Assembly: GCA_016745075.1 (NCBI GenBank)
Contig: JADGDD010000001.1
Location: forward strand, 1,117,125 to 1,181,124
Direction of reading: 5' to 3'
Source: Planctomycetota bacterium
GTDB lineage: Bacteria > Planctomycetota > UBA11346
Length of the DNA: 64,000 bases
Positions 1-9,158 of the stretch are shown here, piece after piece. Each line of letters opens with the position of its first letter. Positions within the stretch are counted from its first letter, which is position 1. The notes beneath the pieces are model-generated. The model was not told the DNA's origin, made no database searches, and saw nothing but the letters and a program-made list of their open reading frames with translations. The position numbers and the translations under genes are program-made.

Positions 1-1
1 G

Positions 2-2110
2 ATTGGCCAAACACTCTCGGTCAACATGTCCCTTGCAGACACCATACACATTAACAACACCGTTCGTATTGAAAAAGAATACCCTGAAGAACGAGGCCTT
101 CTTACTGTAGGAGAAGACTGGATCAAAGGACGAAATAGTTATATCGGTCTTGCCTTTGATGGTGAAGATATTGACTTTAAACACAACACATTCGCCCCAT
201 CAATTGTGTACAGAGCACGAGTTGCCCTTATTGAAAAGTCGCTTATCGAAGCTATCGGGACATATTACAAGCTACCTTATTGGAAATGTTTCCCTAAAAA
301 TACAGAAGATGAAAAGGTTCTCAGACAGGAAATACAATTGTCTGAAACTCTTACCAACAGTGAACAATACGGTCTTAATGAAAATGATGTTTCCATTTAT
401 GAACCACAACTAAATTACCTCGTTGAGTCGATAGAAAAAAGAAGAAAGTACAATGTCCTAAAAAATGCACTCAGAGATAAAACAATCAATCCAGAGACGG
501 ATAAACTTTTACGCTTAGCAAGCCTAGAGCCAGACACCCTTGAATACTATAAGCACGTCTTCAAGAAAGGGTCCATCGCAAAGGCATCCGCTGATCAATT
601 TAACAAAGATTTACTCTCAATCTCGGAAGAAGAAATCGAACAAGCAAGACAGCAACTTGCAACCGAACTGAACACCTCGCCCTACCGCAATTACATATCT
701 CTGCAAACCAAATTCATGTTGTATGGACTCGGGCATAAAATGGATATGCTGCATTATGGGTTTTCACCTAAAGAACAGAACATCACAAATGCGCTCATTG
801 AAAAAGAAAAACTTGTCAATGAACAAGGGCTCTACAGCTATCTCTGGGATAAGATGGATGAACCCCTTCCTCTTTCTAATGAAGAAGTTAATGCTGACAT
901 ATGGGGCACGCCACGCTTACTGAAATCCGAAGTTATCACGAGCAGATTCCTGAGCCCCAAAATAGCAGGAGAACAACCGGGCTTCTTCAAGAAAATTGCT
1001 GACGGCTTTGATTTATTCGGGAAAAACAAAGAGAAGGATACCATTTTTATTTACATGATAGGTGCTTTGATGATTTTTTCTATATTCAGAACGATAAACG
1101 GCGTTCCCTACTATGCATTAGGAATTGAAATAGCACCATCCTACAATGGTCGCACCAAAGTCGTAGCCATTCGATCTATTATGGGAAAAATAATTGGTCT
1201 CAGCATTCCCTGGCTCTTTCCTCTCGTCTTACTTCCCTGCTTCAGTGATGCCATTGATGGCGCTCTCTGGCTTGGTATTGTCTGTGGCGTTATTTCCGTA
1301 CCCCTGCTGATTTATTCCGTTAAAAACACAAGAGAAAGAGTCATTCTTGATAAAAAGAAAAAATCAGTGCCTTTCTCAAAATCGATTGCTGACACAGTTA
1401 AAGTCCCTGAATTCTGGAGAGTTCTTGCCTTGTTTTTCATCCTTCAACAAGCACTGGGCATCTCTTCCATGGTCGGCGGATACCTTATTTTATACTGGGT
1501 TTTTGACGGCGCTCTGCTCTACGGAGCCTCATATCTCGCCATTGTGCATTCACTCGGCTATTTCGTTGCCTTACTGTCCGTACCGTTAATTGCCTGGATG
1601 TGTAATAAATACCAAAAACACAACGCACTACGCTTTGCCATCTTCATGATGATGATAAATGCCCTACTAAGTTGGGTCTGTTACAATCCAGATTACCCAG
1701 AACTTATGTTCATTCTCCCATTTTTCGGCTCTATTGGTATCTCCAGCATGTATACCGTTATGGGCACCTTAATGGCGGATGTCACTGATGTTGATGAATT
1801 GAGAAGTGGATCACGAAGAGAAGGAATGTTTGGAGCTGTTAATGGCATGGTCCTTAAAATGGCAACCCCTATTGGTGCCATTATAACGGGTTTGGTAGTC
1901 GTCATATCAGGGTTTGATGTTGATCTTGGCGCCCATCAAGAAGATGGTGTCTTTACCAATATCCGTTTACTCATCACATTCCTGCCGCTCCTACCACTGC
2001 TTTTAGGACTTCTTTTATTGTATAAATACCCATTAAACAAAAAACGCATGGAAGAAATAAAAGCAACGCTAGCAAAACGGCACGCAGAAGCCAAAAAAGC
2101 CAACGACTAA
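2..2110 (+). CDS. MFS transporter of the GPH (glycoside-pentoside-hexuronide) type with large soluble insert, 5' truncated by window edge
   Basis: Likely a cation-coupled sugar or glycoside importer of the inner membrane. The frame is open to the left window edge, so the ATG at 26 need not be the true start. Counting from that ATG, residues 1-337 are hydrophilic with no membrane segment. About nine membrane segments follow (340-667), matching TM4-TM12 of the GPH family. The loop after TM4 has the NGRTK pattern, and a second-half loop near residue 603 has the DVTDVDE...RREG signature typical of GPH/MelB-like proteins. TM1-3 must lie upstream, so a soluble block of more than 330 residues appears to be inserted between TM3 and TM4; by normal MFS topology it would face the periplasm (inference). 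Substrate unknown. A strong terminator follows the stop. Confidence 0.8.
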   Translation: MGQTLSVNMSLADTIHINNTVRIEKEYPEERGLLTVGEDWIKGRNSYIGLAFDGEDIDFKHNTFAPSIVYRARVALIEKSLIEAIGTYYKLPYWKCFPKNTEDEKVLRQEIQLSETLTNSEQYGLNENDVSIYEPQLNYLVESIEKRRKYNVLKNALRDKTINPETDKLLRLASLEPDTLEYYKHVFKKGSIAKASADQFNKDLLSISEEEIEQARQQLATELNTSPYRNYISLQTKFMLYGLGHKMDMLHYGFSPKEQNITNALIEKEKLVNEQGLYSYLWDKMDEPLPLSNEEVNADIWGTPRLLKSEVITSRFLSPKIAGEQPGFFKKIADGFDLFGKNKEKDTIFIYMIGALMIFSIFRTINGVPYYALGIEIAPSYNGRTKVVAIRSIMGKIIGLSIPWLFPLVLLPCFSDAIDGALWLGIVCGVISVPLLIYSVKNTRERVILDKKKKSVPFSKSIADTVKVPEFWRVLALFFILQQALGISSMVGGYLILYWVFDGALLYGASYLAIVHSLGYFVALLSVPLIAWMCNKYQKHNALRFAIFMMMINALLSWVCYNPDYPELMFILPFFGSIGISSMYTVMGTLMADVTDVDELRSGSRREGMFGAVNGMVLKMATPIGAIITGLVVVISGFDVDLGAHQEDGVFTNIRLLITFLPLLPLLLGLLLLYKYPLNKKRMEEIKATLAKRHAEAKKAND

Positions 2111-2145
2111 CACCCGCACTTCTTATTAATTCATGCGTCAATCAA

Positions 2146-2182
2146 CAAGACACAGGTAAAGTTTTGCCTGTGTCTTGTTTTT
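2146..2182 (+). terminator. Rho-independent terminator after the MFS gene
   Basis: An 11-bp perfect stem (2146-2156 with 2167-2177), a 10-nt loop and five T residues lie 36 nt past the MFS stop codon. This closes the + strand transcript before the minus-strand CDF gene. Confidence 0.85.
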
Positions 2183-2342
2183 GGCCTTGCCCTATGAGGT
2201 GAAGCACTACAGATGACAAAGAACTCCGTAACATACGGACTCAGAAGAAGAAATACGGCAAGTTCCAAGGTTTAAATAAGCTATCCGAGGCTATTCAGCC
2301 GGCCTCTGAACCAGACCATAATCTCAAAAACAATAAATTGTA

Positions 2343-3236
2343 TTAATCGTCAGGAACAAGCACTTTTCTGTCTTCTGTGCCGTATTCCAATTGGAGTATA
2401 ACATGGTTCAGGCCAAAACCCTCCCTCAAGACGACACTCATATCCTCCATGAGTACAGTTGCCTCGCTTAAGGAAATGTCTGTATCTATATCAACATGTG
2501 CTTCAAAATGCGTATCGTCTTCATCTAACTGCCAACAATGGACGTGATGGATATTTTTAACACCGGGGAATTGACACAATTCTACACTGATTCGGTTTAA
2601 ATCCATGCCCTTTGGCGCAAATTGCATAAGCACAGAGAAACAACGTTTCATAAGCCCCCAGCCAACAAGCAACAGGTAGACAGCAACAAAAATGGTAAGA
2701 ACACTATCCAACCACCAGACCTCCCAGAGATAAAGCGCCAAACCGCCTAACAATATCGCAAAAGAACCTATCAGATCTGAAAAGAGATGAATATAGACAG
2801 AACGAATATTAAGACTGTGTTCAGCATCACCCTGCAAAAGCAACACACAAAAACCATTCACAACAATACTGGCCCCTGCCAGGGCCATTACCCAAACACC
2901 ATCTACTACTTGCGGCTCAAATAGGCGCTCTGCCGCCTCTGCCACCAACAAAGCCGCAATAGCCAGCAAAGTACCCGCATTAATTGCTGCCGCCATAACC
3001 TCTGCCCGACGATAGCCAAAGGTCTGCGTATGAGTAAAAGTTCTGCGCGTCATCCGGAAAGCAACTTGGCTTACAATAAGCGATACCACATCAGAAAAAT
3101 TATGAAGCGCATCAGACAGTAAGGCCAAAGAGCCGGATAAAATACCTCCAACAATTTGAGCTATAGTCAGTAGCAAATTCAACGCGATAGACCAGCTCAA
3201 TCGGCGGCCAACAGCTTGATGATGATCATGTTCCAT
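2343..3236 (-). CDS. Cation diffusion facilitator (CDF) family metal efflux protein
   Basis: Exports divalent metals such as Zn2+, Co2+ or Cd2+ across the inner membrane in exchange for protons. The 297-residue protein is of normal CDF length, with six membrane segments in the first 210 residues and a cytosolic C-terminal domain. The transport-site pairs are visible as H45/D49 (LHNFSD) and H150/D154 (HLFSD), the HD-HD set typical of Zn transporters. The N-terminus is His-rich (MEHDHHQ). It is transcribed divergently from hisC. The ATG at 3236 was kept because the conserved N-terminal helix begins shortly after; no good ribosome site is visible. Close to ZitB/CzcD; metal specificity cannot be read from sequence alone. 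Confidence 0.9.
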   Translation of the reverse strand: MEHDHHQAVGRRLSWSIALNLLLTIAQIVGGILSGSLALLSDALHNFSDVVSLIVSQVAFRMTRRTFTHTQTFGYRRAEVMAAAINAGTLLAIAALLVAEAAERLFEPQVVDGVWVMALAGASIVVNGFCVLLLQGDAEHSLNIRSVYIHLFSDLIGSFAILLGGLALYLWEVWWLDSVLTIFVAVYLLLVGWGLMKRCFSVLMQFAPKGMDLNRISVELCQFPGVKNIHHVHCWQLDEDDTHFEAHVDIDTDISLSEATVLMEDMSVVLREGFGLNHVILQLEYGTEDRKVLVPDD

Positions 3237-3297
3237 AAACGTGAGTGTGCGTCATATTCTGGCTTGCCAAGTGCGACAAGCACTGACCATACCTGTA

Positions 3298-4398
3298 ATG
3301 ACGATTTCAAATACTTGTTCTGCTCTTCGTTATGTTCGCTCTGCTGTGCGTGACATGGCTCCCTACGTGCCAGGAGAGCAGATAAACGATGCATTAAAAC
3401 TCAATACCAATGAATGTGCATGGCCTGCAAGCCCTGCTGTTAATCGCGCGCTCTACGGTGCATCTGAAGACAGTTCCACAGATAATCTACGTTTATACCC
3501 AGATCCAAGCGCCAGCACACTTCGCCAGTCTGCCGCAGACCTGTACGGCTGTTCCGCTGATCAAATTATTGCTGGCAATGGCTCTGATGACTGCCTTACT
3601 ATTATCTACCGCACATTTTTAGAGGCTGATGGCAGTTGTGAGGTCGCCTGCCCGTGGCCTACGTACGGCCTATACGACACGCTCGCTAGCATCCAAGGCA
3701 TCCGTATCAATCACTATGATTATGCACAGCGCAACAATACATGGGAGTTACCTGCGGCACTCGGACAACATAACGCCACCCTTACTTTGGTCGCTAATCC
3801 TAATAATCCATCTGGCACCCACACTCCTTTACTGGAATTGCGCCGTCTGGCTGACCAAGTTGAGGGCATTCTTATTGTTGATGAGGCCTATGCTGATTTT
3901 GTCAGCAATGATGCCGAACGCAGTCTTATCTCTGTACTCGATCAACATCCCAACCTTATTGTTTTGCGCACCTTCTCAAAAAGCTATTCACTTGCTGGTG
4001 CTCGTCTTGGCCTGCTCTTCGCCCACCCGGCACTGGTTGCGGAAATGAATAAGGTGAAAGATAGCTACAATGTAAACGCGCTCACACAGGCTGTTGGCAC
4101 TGCTGCCCTTACCGACATCACCTATCATGCACAGCTTCTTTCCAACACCCTTGCCGCACGGAAACAATTAGAAATACATCTTGCCGCCCTTGGTTGGACA
4201 TGGCCACAGTCTGAAGCAAATTTCCTGCTGTGTACCGTTGGCGAACAAGCACACTTTATTTATGAACAATTAAAAGAGCGCGGTATTCTTGTTCGTTGGT
4301 GGGATACCGACCTCTTACGAAATTGTTTGCGCATTACCGTTGGCACCCCAGAAAATAATACACGCCTGCTTGCAGCAATTGAGGATATTCTTTCATGA
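3298..4398 (+). CDS. hisC: Histidinol-phosphate aminotransferase
   Basis: PLP-dependent aminotransferase converting imidazole-acetol phosphate to histidinol phosphate in histidine synthesis. The N-terminal VRDMAPYVPGEQ is the usual HisC opening, followed by the LNTNE substrate motif, GNGSDD, NPNNPSGT, and the PLP-lysine segment SKSYSLAGARLG. The frame is open further upstream to a GTG at 3241, but that would add 19 residues without family similarity and run almost into the divergent CDF start. The ATG at 3298 fits the family better, although no clear Shine-Dalgarno site precedes it. First gene of a three-gene operon, overlapping dxr by 4 nt. Confidence 0.93.
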   Translation: MTISNTCSALRYVRSAVRDMAPYVPGEQINDALKLNTNECAWPASPAVNRALYGASEDSSTDNLRLYPDPSASTLRQSAADLYGCSADQIIAGNGSDDCLTIIYRTFLEADGSCEVACPWPTYGLYDTLASIQGIRINHYDYAQRNNTWELPAALGQHNATLTLVANPNNPSGTHTPLLELRRLADQVEGILIVDEAYADFVSNDAERSLISVLDQHPNLIVLRTFSKSYSLAGARLGLLFAHPALVAEMNKVKDSYNVNALTQAVGTAALTDITYHAQLLSNTLAARKQLEIHLAALGWTWPQSEANFLLCTVGEQAHFIYEQLKERGILVRWWDTDLLRNCLRITVGTPENNTRLLAAIEDILS

Positions 4399-5546
4399 GT
4401 TGGACCACACGCGCACTCACCATCCTCGGCTCTACTGGCTCTATTGGCGTAAACACGCTTTCTGTCGCCGCTGAATTAAAAATTCCCGTCTACGCCTTAA
4501 CCGCTCATAGCCAAGTTGAAAAACTTGCCGAACAAGCCCGTGCCTGCAAAGCAACGGTGGCAGTTATTGCTGATGACCACTACTATAATGATCTCAAACA
4601 AGCACTGTCTGGCTCTGGTATTGAAGCACGCGCAGGAGCAGAAGCCTTAAATGAAGTATCCTCCTCTCCTGAAGCTGACGCTGTAGTCACTGCCATTGTT
4701 GGCGGCGCAGGTCTTGCACCCACCCTGACCGCCATTCGTGCTGGCAAACGTGTTTGTATAGCCAATAAAGAACCGCTAGTTATGGCGGGCGAATTAATTA
4801 TGAATGAAGCGCGGAAATCTGGCGCAGTTGTTTTACCAATTGATAGCGAACACAGCGCTTTATTCCAATGCCTTGAAGGCCACTCCACAAGTGAGGTCGA
4901 AAAACTTATTATTACTGGCTCTGGTGGCCCATTCCGAACGCTTACAGATCTCTCTCAAGTCACTTTGGAACAAGCGCTCAAACACCCCAACTGGTCTATG
5001 GGGCAAAAAATCACCATCGACTCTGCCAGCCTCATGAATAAAAGTCTCGAAATCATTGAAGCACGCTGGCTCTTTAATATTGAACTCGATCGCATTGATT
5101 TACTGATCCACCCACAAAGCATTGTCCATTCTATGGTGAGTTATCGTGATGGCTCTGTACTTGCGCAATTAGGCAAACCGGACATGCGCACCCCTATTCA
5201 ATACGCGCTCACTTATCCTGTGCATACAACAGGTAGTATGGAAGCGCCAGACTTTACCCAACTTGCGCACCTTGATTTTGAAGAACCCAAACACGATATT
5301 TTTCCAAGTGTCCGTATGGGTTACGACGCGGCGCGACGCGGTGGCCTTGCCCCTGTTATCATGAACGCTGCTAACGAAACTGCCGTAGATCACCTATTGA
5401 AAGGCCGCTGCTCATTCATTGATATTTTTGCGTATATTGAGCATGCGCTCACCCACATCGATAATAGCGAACACCCAAGCTTAGATGCTATCTTAGATGC
5501 AGACAGGTATACTCGCCGCTATTTTGAAAACGGTATCCCAAAATGA
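4395..5546 (+). CDS. dxr: 1-deoxy-D-xylulose 5-phosphate reductoisomerase
   Basis: NADPH-dependent enzyme that makes 2-C-methyl-D-erythritol 4-phosphate, the committed step of the MEP isoprenoid pathway. Visible motifs are the nucleotide-binding ILGSTGSIG at the N-terminus, NKEPLVMAGE, the metal-binding LPIDSEHSALFQ, the SMGQKITIDSASLMNK active-site segment, and HPQSIVHSMV. The 383-residue length is normal. The start overlaps the hisC stop (ATGA) and its own stop overlaps nadK in the same way, so the three genes are almost certainly translated from one message. Confidence 0.97.
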   Translation: MSWTTRALTILGSTGSIGVNTLSVAAELKIPVYALTAHSQVEKLAEQARACKATVAVIADDHYYNDLKQALSGSGIEARAGAEALNEVSSSPEADAVVTAIVGGAGLAPTLTAIRAGKRVCIANKEPLVMAGELIMNEARKSGAVVLPIDSEHSALFQCLEGHSTSEVEKLIITGSGGPFRTLTDLSQVTLEQALKHPNWSMGQKITIDSASLMNKSLEIIEARWLFNIELDRIDLLIHPQSIVHSMVSYRDGSVLAQLGKPDMRTPIQYALTYPVHTTGSMEAPDFTQLAHLDFEEPKHDIFPSVRMGYDAARRGGLAPVIMNAANETAVDHLLKGRCSFIDIFAYIEHALTHIDNSEHPSLDAILDADRYTRRYFENGIPK

Positions 5547-6388
5547 TACGAATTCTCCTGACCTCAAAGGTTCCCGGCATTGCCACATTGACTGGTAATG
5601 ACCTTGAACGTTTAGGAAGCAGCGGCATTAGAAAACGTTCTATTCTAGAGGAAGGGCAGCGCTTGCATAACAAAGCGCTTGATAGCGTGCGAGCAAATCT
5701 TCAACAACAAAACCTCGCTATTCGTGAACGTCGTATCGATGAACTTCAGCAATGTGATTTTGATAACATTGATGCCGTGGTCAGTGTTGGTGGAGACGGA
5801 ACCGTTTTAGCAACCAATAGGCATATTATTGATACGCCAATTATTGCTGTTAATTCAGACCCAAGCCGAAGCATCGGTCATTACACGCGCTGCAATCAAG
5901 AAGGCTTTCCTGCCCTACTAGAGCGTTACCTTACCGGTAAGGCTATCGAAGAACTTATTCCGCGTTTGGCCGTACATATAGATAACGATGAACATCATAT
6001 CTTAAATGACTGTTTATTCACCAATGAAAACCCAGCAGCAATGACACGTTACCAATTGTGCTTTGATGGGCAGGAAGAAATGCACTATTCTTCTGGTGTC
6101 TGGATTAGTACTGCGGCTGGATCAAGTGCAGCCATTCATTCTGCTGGCATGTCACATATAGACCCACACCTTGATGCCTTGTTATTTATTGTTCGTGAGC
6201 CCTACCGCGCTCGCAAGTCACCATCACTATTACAAGCAACAGCAACACCGCCACGGCCGCTCACCTTAACCGCTGCTATTCCTGGCATTCGACTCTACTT
6301 AGACGGTTCGCATTTCTTCCGTCCCCTAGCGCCTGGGGCATCGGCAACGTGGTCAAGCGGAGCGCATCCGCTGCGACTGATTACATAA
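5543..6388 (+). CDS. nadK: NAD(+) kinase-like protein
   Basis: Phosphorylates NAD to NADP. The ATP-NAD kinase fold is marked by SVGGDGTVLAT (the GGDGT signature) near residue 75-85, NSDPSRSIGHY in place of the common NxGxLGF strand, a central LNDCLFTNENP (equivalent of the NE/D motif), and STAAGSSAAIHSAG for the Gly-rich loop. The NSDP variant places it with a divergent NAD kinase branch rather than the E. coli NadK branch. It is the last gene of hisC-dxr-nadK with an ATGA overlap. Co-expression with dxr would couple NADP supply to an NADPH-using step (inference). Confidence 0.85.
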   Translation: MIRILLTSKVPGIATLTGNDLERLGSSGIRKRSILEEGQRLHNKALDSVRANLQQQNLAIRERRIDELQQCDFDNIDAVVSVGGDGTVLATNRHIIDTPIIAVNSDPSRSIGHYTRCNQEGFPALLERYLTGKAIEELIPRLAVHIDNDEHHILNDCLFTNENPAAMTRYQLCFDGQEEMHYSSGVWISTAAGSSAAIHSAGMSHIDPHLDALLFIVREPYRARKSPSLLQATATPPRPLTLTAAIPGIRLYLDGSHFFRPLAPGASATWSSGAHPLRLIT

Positions 6389-6435
6389 AACCACCCTACT
6401 ACGCACACCATTCAGTTTTGTTCCTTCTCAACACC

Positions 6436-7515
6436 TCACTTTATTGGTGCTAAGACAACGCACTGTACTTTAGGTGAAGCCTGACTGGCCTGTAATTTAA
6501 GATCACCATTTATTTGATTGATCGCATAAACAGACACCTTATCAGATGCAGCCGTTAGTAACCAGCGCCCGCTTGGGTCGATTATAAAATGACGCGCCGT
6601 TCCTATTCCCTCTATTTCTTGTTCCAACTGTAAATCTGCTCCTTTTTCTCTTACTCGCAAGACAGCAAGAGAACCGTGCCCACGAATAGAGGCATACACA
6701 AACGGTAAAGTTGGGTGCATCTGAATTTCCGCTGCCCATTCTTTTTCTGCTGCTTGGTGAAAAGCGTTAACGCTGTTAAGATACACCGTTCCGCCCGTTT
6801 CTTGATCATACCATAAAATATCTATCGTCCCACTTAGTTCATTCAACACATAGCAATACGATCCTGATGTATGAAAAGCAGCATGTCGTGGTCCTGATTC
6901 GATAACTGGTGAAATAAATGGTGGTCCAACTAATTTCACACCATTGTGTTGTATTTCATAAACAGGGACTTGTTCACAGGCCATATCAACTGCCAAGAGA
7001 TGTGAACTTATTGTATTAAAATAGACGGCATGCACCATAGGCCCTTTGCGCCAACGATGTGGCCATGTATGAGTAACCCTGTCTACGGTATGTTCTATGC
7101 TGCCATCTTCTGCAAGTGCATAGAGGACAAATCCCTTTCCCGTTGTGACTGCTACATATTTTCCGGAATTATCGACACTGATATGACAACCACCAGAAAG
7201 CAACGCTTCGCTTTGCACAGCACTTAATCCACCATCATTTTCAATTGTAAAAATCCCTCCCTTTCCCTTCCGTGATTCACCAACGGCATAGAGCACTTTT
7301 CCGTTAGGGTGTACCGCAAGAAAAGATGGATGATGAACATTTTCCATAACCAGTTGAGCAGGACCAAGTTCACCACTTTCAGCATGAAAGCTGTGGTGAT
7401 AAATACCTTGAGCATCGCCTGTCGTATATGTTCCGGTATACAGATGATAAGATTCTGCTGCTCCAACTGAAATCAGACAAACAAAGAAACAACAACCTAC
7501 TAAAAAAGTATTCAT
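6436..7515 (-). CDS. Lactonase-family seven-bladed beta-propeller, exported (6-phosphogluconolactonase-like)
   Basis: Belongs to the YbhE/Pgl-type lactonase propellers. After a hydrophobic signal peptide (about residues 1-19, ending in VGAA) the mature protein begins YHLYTGTYT, the standard opening blade of this family. Repeated blade motifs follow, including HPSFLAVHPNGKVLYAVGE and PSGRWLLTAAS. Length 359 is typical. The signal peptide implies a periplasmic location, which argues against a purely cytosolic pentose-phosphate role; the true substrate is open. The start overlaps the stop of the upstream methyltransferase by 4 nt (ATGA), and the gene is last in a minus-strand operon. Confidence 0.82.
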   Translation of the reverse strand: MNTFLVGCCFFVCLISVGAAESYHLYTGTYTTGDAQGIYHHSFHAESGELGPAQLVMENVHHPSFLAVHPNGKVLYAVGESRKGKGGIFTIENDGGLSAVQSEALLSGGCHISVDNSGKYVAVTTGKGFVLYALAEDGSIEHTVDRVTHTWPHRWRKGPMVHAVYFNTISSHLLAVDMACEQVPVYEIQHNGVKLVGPPFISPVIESGPRHAAFHTSGSYCYVLNELSGTIDILWYDQETGGTVYLNSVNAFHQAAEKEWAAEIQMHPTLPFVYASIRGHGSLAVLRVREKGADLQLEQEIEGIGTARHFIIDPSGRWLLTAASDKVSVYAINQINGDLKLQASQASPKVQCVVLAPIK

Positions 7516-8129
7516 TTTTGAAACCGTAACAATGTTTCACGACCACGACGACGCTGGTAACTCTCCGCATCAAGTGAACGTGTTTCCGTATGTGTAAATC
7601 CAGCCTGTTCGAGCATAGTAATGTACGTTTCAGGCGCACAGTCATACGGTTGACGGTTCGTAAATTTGGTACGCATATTTACAGTCCATAATTCGCCACC
7701 TGTTATCAAAACTCGATCTATCGCTTCACAATACTGGCTGTGTTGATCTGGACGCAGTGCACAGAAGAAGGTCTGGTCAAAAATCCAGTCCACCTCTAGC
7801 TGACAGTCGGTATCAAGCACATCCGCTTCATAGACAGTTCCTGTTAAACCAGCATCTGCCAAACGTTGCTCAGCTGTACTGACAGCGCTTGGCGCAAGAT
7901 CAACACCTATCACCGTATACCCAGCTGCGGCAAGCACTGGTAATTCATGACCTGTGCCGCAGCCTGGAACCAACACACGTTTTCCCTGCGGAAGAATACC
8001 TTCTGATAAAAAAGCCAGCAAAGGCGGACTTGGCTGTCCAAGATCCCAACCAGCATCATCATTTTGATAAATCTCTTCCCACGCTGCGGCATCTGTACCA
8101 CATGGAGCTTGTCCTTGAATATAAGCCAT
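7512..8129 (-). CDS. TPMT-like SAM-dependent methyltransferase
   Basis: Class I methyltransferase of the thiopurine S-methyltransferase (TPMT) family. The N-terminal WEEIYQNDDAGWDLGQPSPP is characteristic; the SAM-binding motif VLVPGCGTGHELPVLA follows, then GVDLAP. The start is placed at 8129 because a clear AAGGA lies five bases upstream. A longer frame beginning at 8156 would overlap the aquaporin stop and lacks a ribosome site. Bacterial members methylate thiols, halides, selenium or tellurium species; which applies here is unknown. It sits 19 nt after the aquaglyceroporin gene and overlaps the lactonase gene. Confidence 0.87.
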   Translation of the reverse strand: MAYIQGQAPCGTDAAAWEEIYQNDDAGWDLGQPSPPLLAFLSEGILPQGKRVLVPGCGTGHELPVLAAAGYTVIGVDLAPSAVSTAEQRLADAGLTGTVYEADVLDTDCQLEVDWIFDQTFFCALRPDQHSQYCEAIDRVLITGGELWTVNMRTKFTNRQPYDCAPETYITMLEQAGFTHTETRSLDAESYQRRRGRETLLRFQK

Positions 8130-8148
8130 TTTATTCCTTTTTTTATAA

Positions 8149-8982
8149 TTATTCATCCGTACAACAGTGAACGTCCATACTTTTTTTCTTCATCGCTGGC
8201 TCTACAATCCGTGTAAAAACAAGAGCTGCTAAAGCTGCGCCAAGCAAAGGTCCCGCAACATATACCACCAGAAAGCCATAGCCTTCATCTGGAAATGCGG
8301 CTGGCCCCCATCCAGCAAGCAACGCCACCATCCGTGGAGAAAAATCACGCGCTGGGTTTAAGCCTGCCTGCGTTAACGGTGCAATAACAGCAATAATAAC
8401 ACTCACCGCCAAACCAATGAAAATTGGAACCAATGAGTCATTTGGTCTACCAACATTGCACCCTTCCGTGAGAGAAAAGATTAAAAACACCAAGGCAAAA
8501 GTACCAAATGCTTCCGCAAAAAATGCAGTAGACATACTGACCACAGCGGACTCTCCTGCTCCTGGATTTGGGTAATACTCACCAAACATCATTGCTGTTT
8601 GAATTGATTCAGCTGAACCACGAACAATCTGATGAACAAGTTCGTAGTGAGTAATCGATGAAGCAAAGAGAAGATACAGCACTCCTGCTGCACAAAATGC
8701 TCCGCTGCATTGTGCAAGCACATACGCAGGTAGGCGATAAATCGTCATTCGTTTGCCAAGCACCATTGCAACACTGACTGCGGGATTTAAATGTGCACAT
8801 GACAAATGTCTTGTTGAGAAAATCGCTAAAGCAACGCCAATACCCCACACCATCGCAACCTGAAAAAGCCCGACATGAGCGTCGAATAAAACCGCAGCAG
8901 CAACAGCTCCGCAACCAAAAAAAACAAGAATAAACGTTCCTATAAATTCCCCAAGGCACTCTGGTAGATAGCGCATAAACAT
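8149..8982 (-). CDS. MIP-family aquaglyceroporin (GlpF-like)
   Basis: Six-helix channel for glycerol and other small neutral solutes in the inner membrane. Both NPA boxes are present: HLNPAVSVAM and GLNPARDFSPR. The Asp after the second box (NPARD) marks the glycerol-facilitator branch rather than strict water channels. Of three nearby in-frame ATGs (8994, 8982, 8976), the first overlaps the AAGGA ribosome site itself, so 8982 is preferred, with 8994 possible. It heads an operon with a TPMT-like methyltransferase and a secreted propeller. No glycerol kinase or glycerol-3-phosphate genes are nearby, so a substrate other than glycerol is plausible. Confidence 0.9.
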   Translation of the reverse strand: MFMRYLPECLGEFIGTFILVFFGCGAVAAAVLFDAHVGLFQVAMVWGIGVALAIFSTRHLSCAHLNPAVSVAMVLGKRMTIYRLPAYVLAQCSGAFCAAGVLYLLFASSITHYELVHQIVRGSAESIQTAMMFGEYYPNPGAGESAVVSMSTAFFAEAFGTFALVFLIFSLTEGCNVGRPNDSLVPIFIGLAVSVIIAVIAPLTQAGLNPARDFSPRMVALLAGWGPAAFPDEGYGFLVVYVAGPLLGAALAALVFTRIVEPAMKKKSMDVHCCTDE

Positions 8983-9097
8983 ACAGTCACACATCCTTCT
9001 TTTTCTGTGGTACTCTTCTTAAAGATTGTCCGAGTTAGAAGCAGCCAGCTTTGTTTCTTGTCAGCAAAATTTTGGATCAAACCTATCTCTATCAATT

Positions 9098-9133
9098 AAA
9101 AGCGGCATTGCCAAAAGGCAATGCCGCTTTTTT
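9098..9133. terminator. Bidirectional hairpin terminator after the Cys-rich lipoprotein gene
   Basis: A 15-bp perfect stem (9098-9112 with 9117-9131) with a four-A loop has A and T runs on either side. It lies 26 nt past the stop of the minus-strand lipoprotein gene and upstream of the aquaporin operon, so it mainly terminates the lipoprotein transcript. Confidence 0.85.
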
Positions 9134-9158
9134 CATATAAACAAAAAGCTACCGTTTA

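Noticed and set aside
2183-2342. Imperfect GAGGC/GCCTC hairpin considered as a tRNA or CDF terminator
   Set aside because: No T-loop or acceptor stem can be drawn, the stem is short and no T tract follows on the minus strand.
3241-3297. GTG start giving HisC 19 extra residues
   Set aside because: The added residues have no similarity to the HisC N-terminus and would extend nearly to the divergent CDF start.
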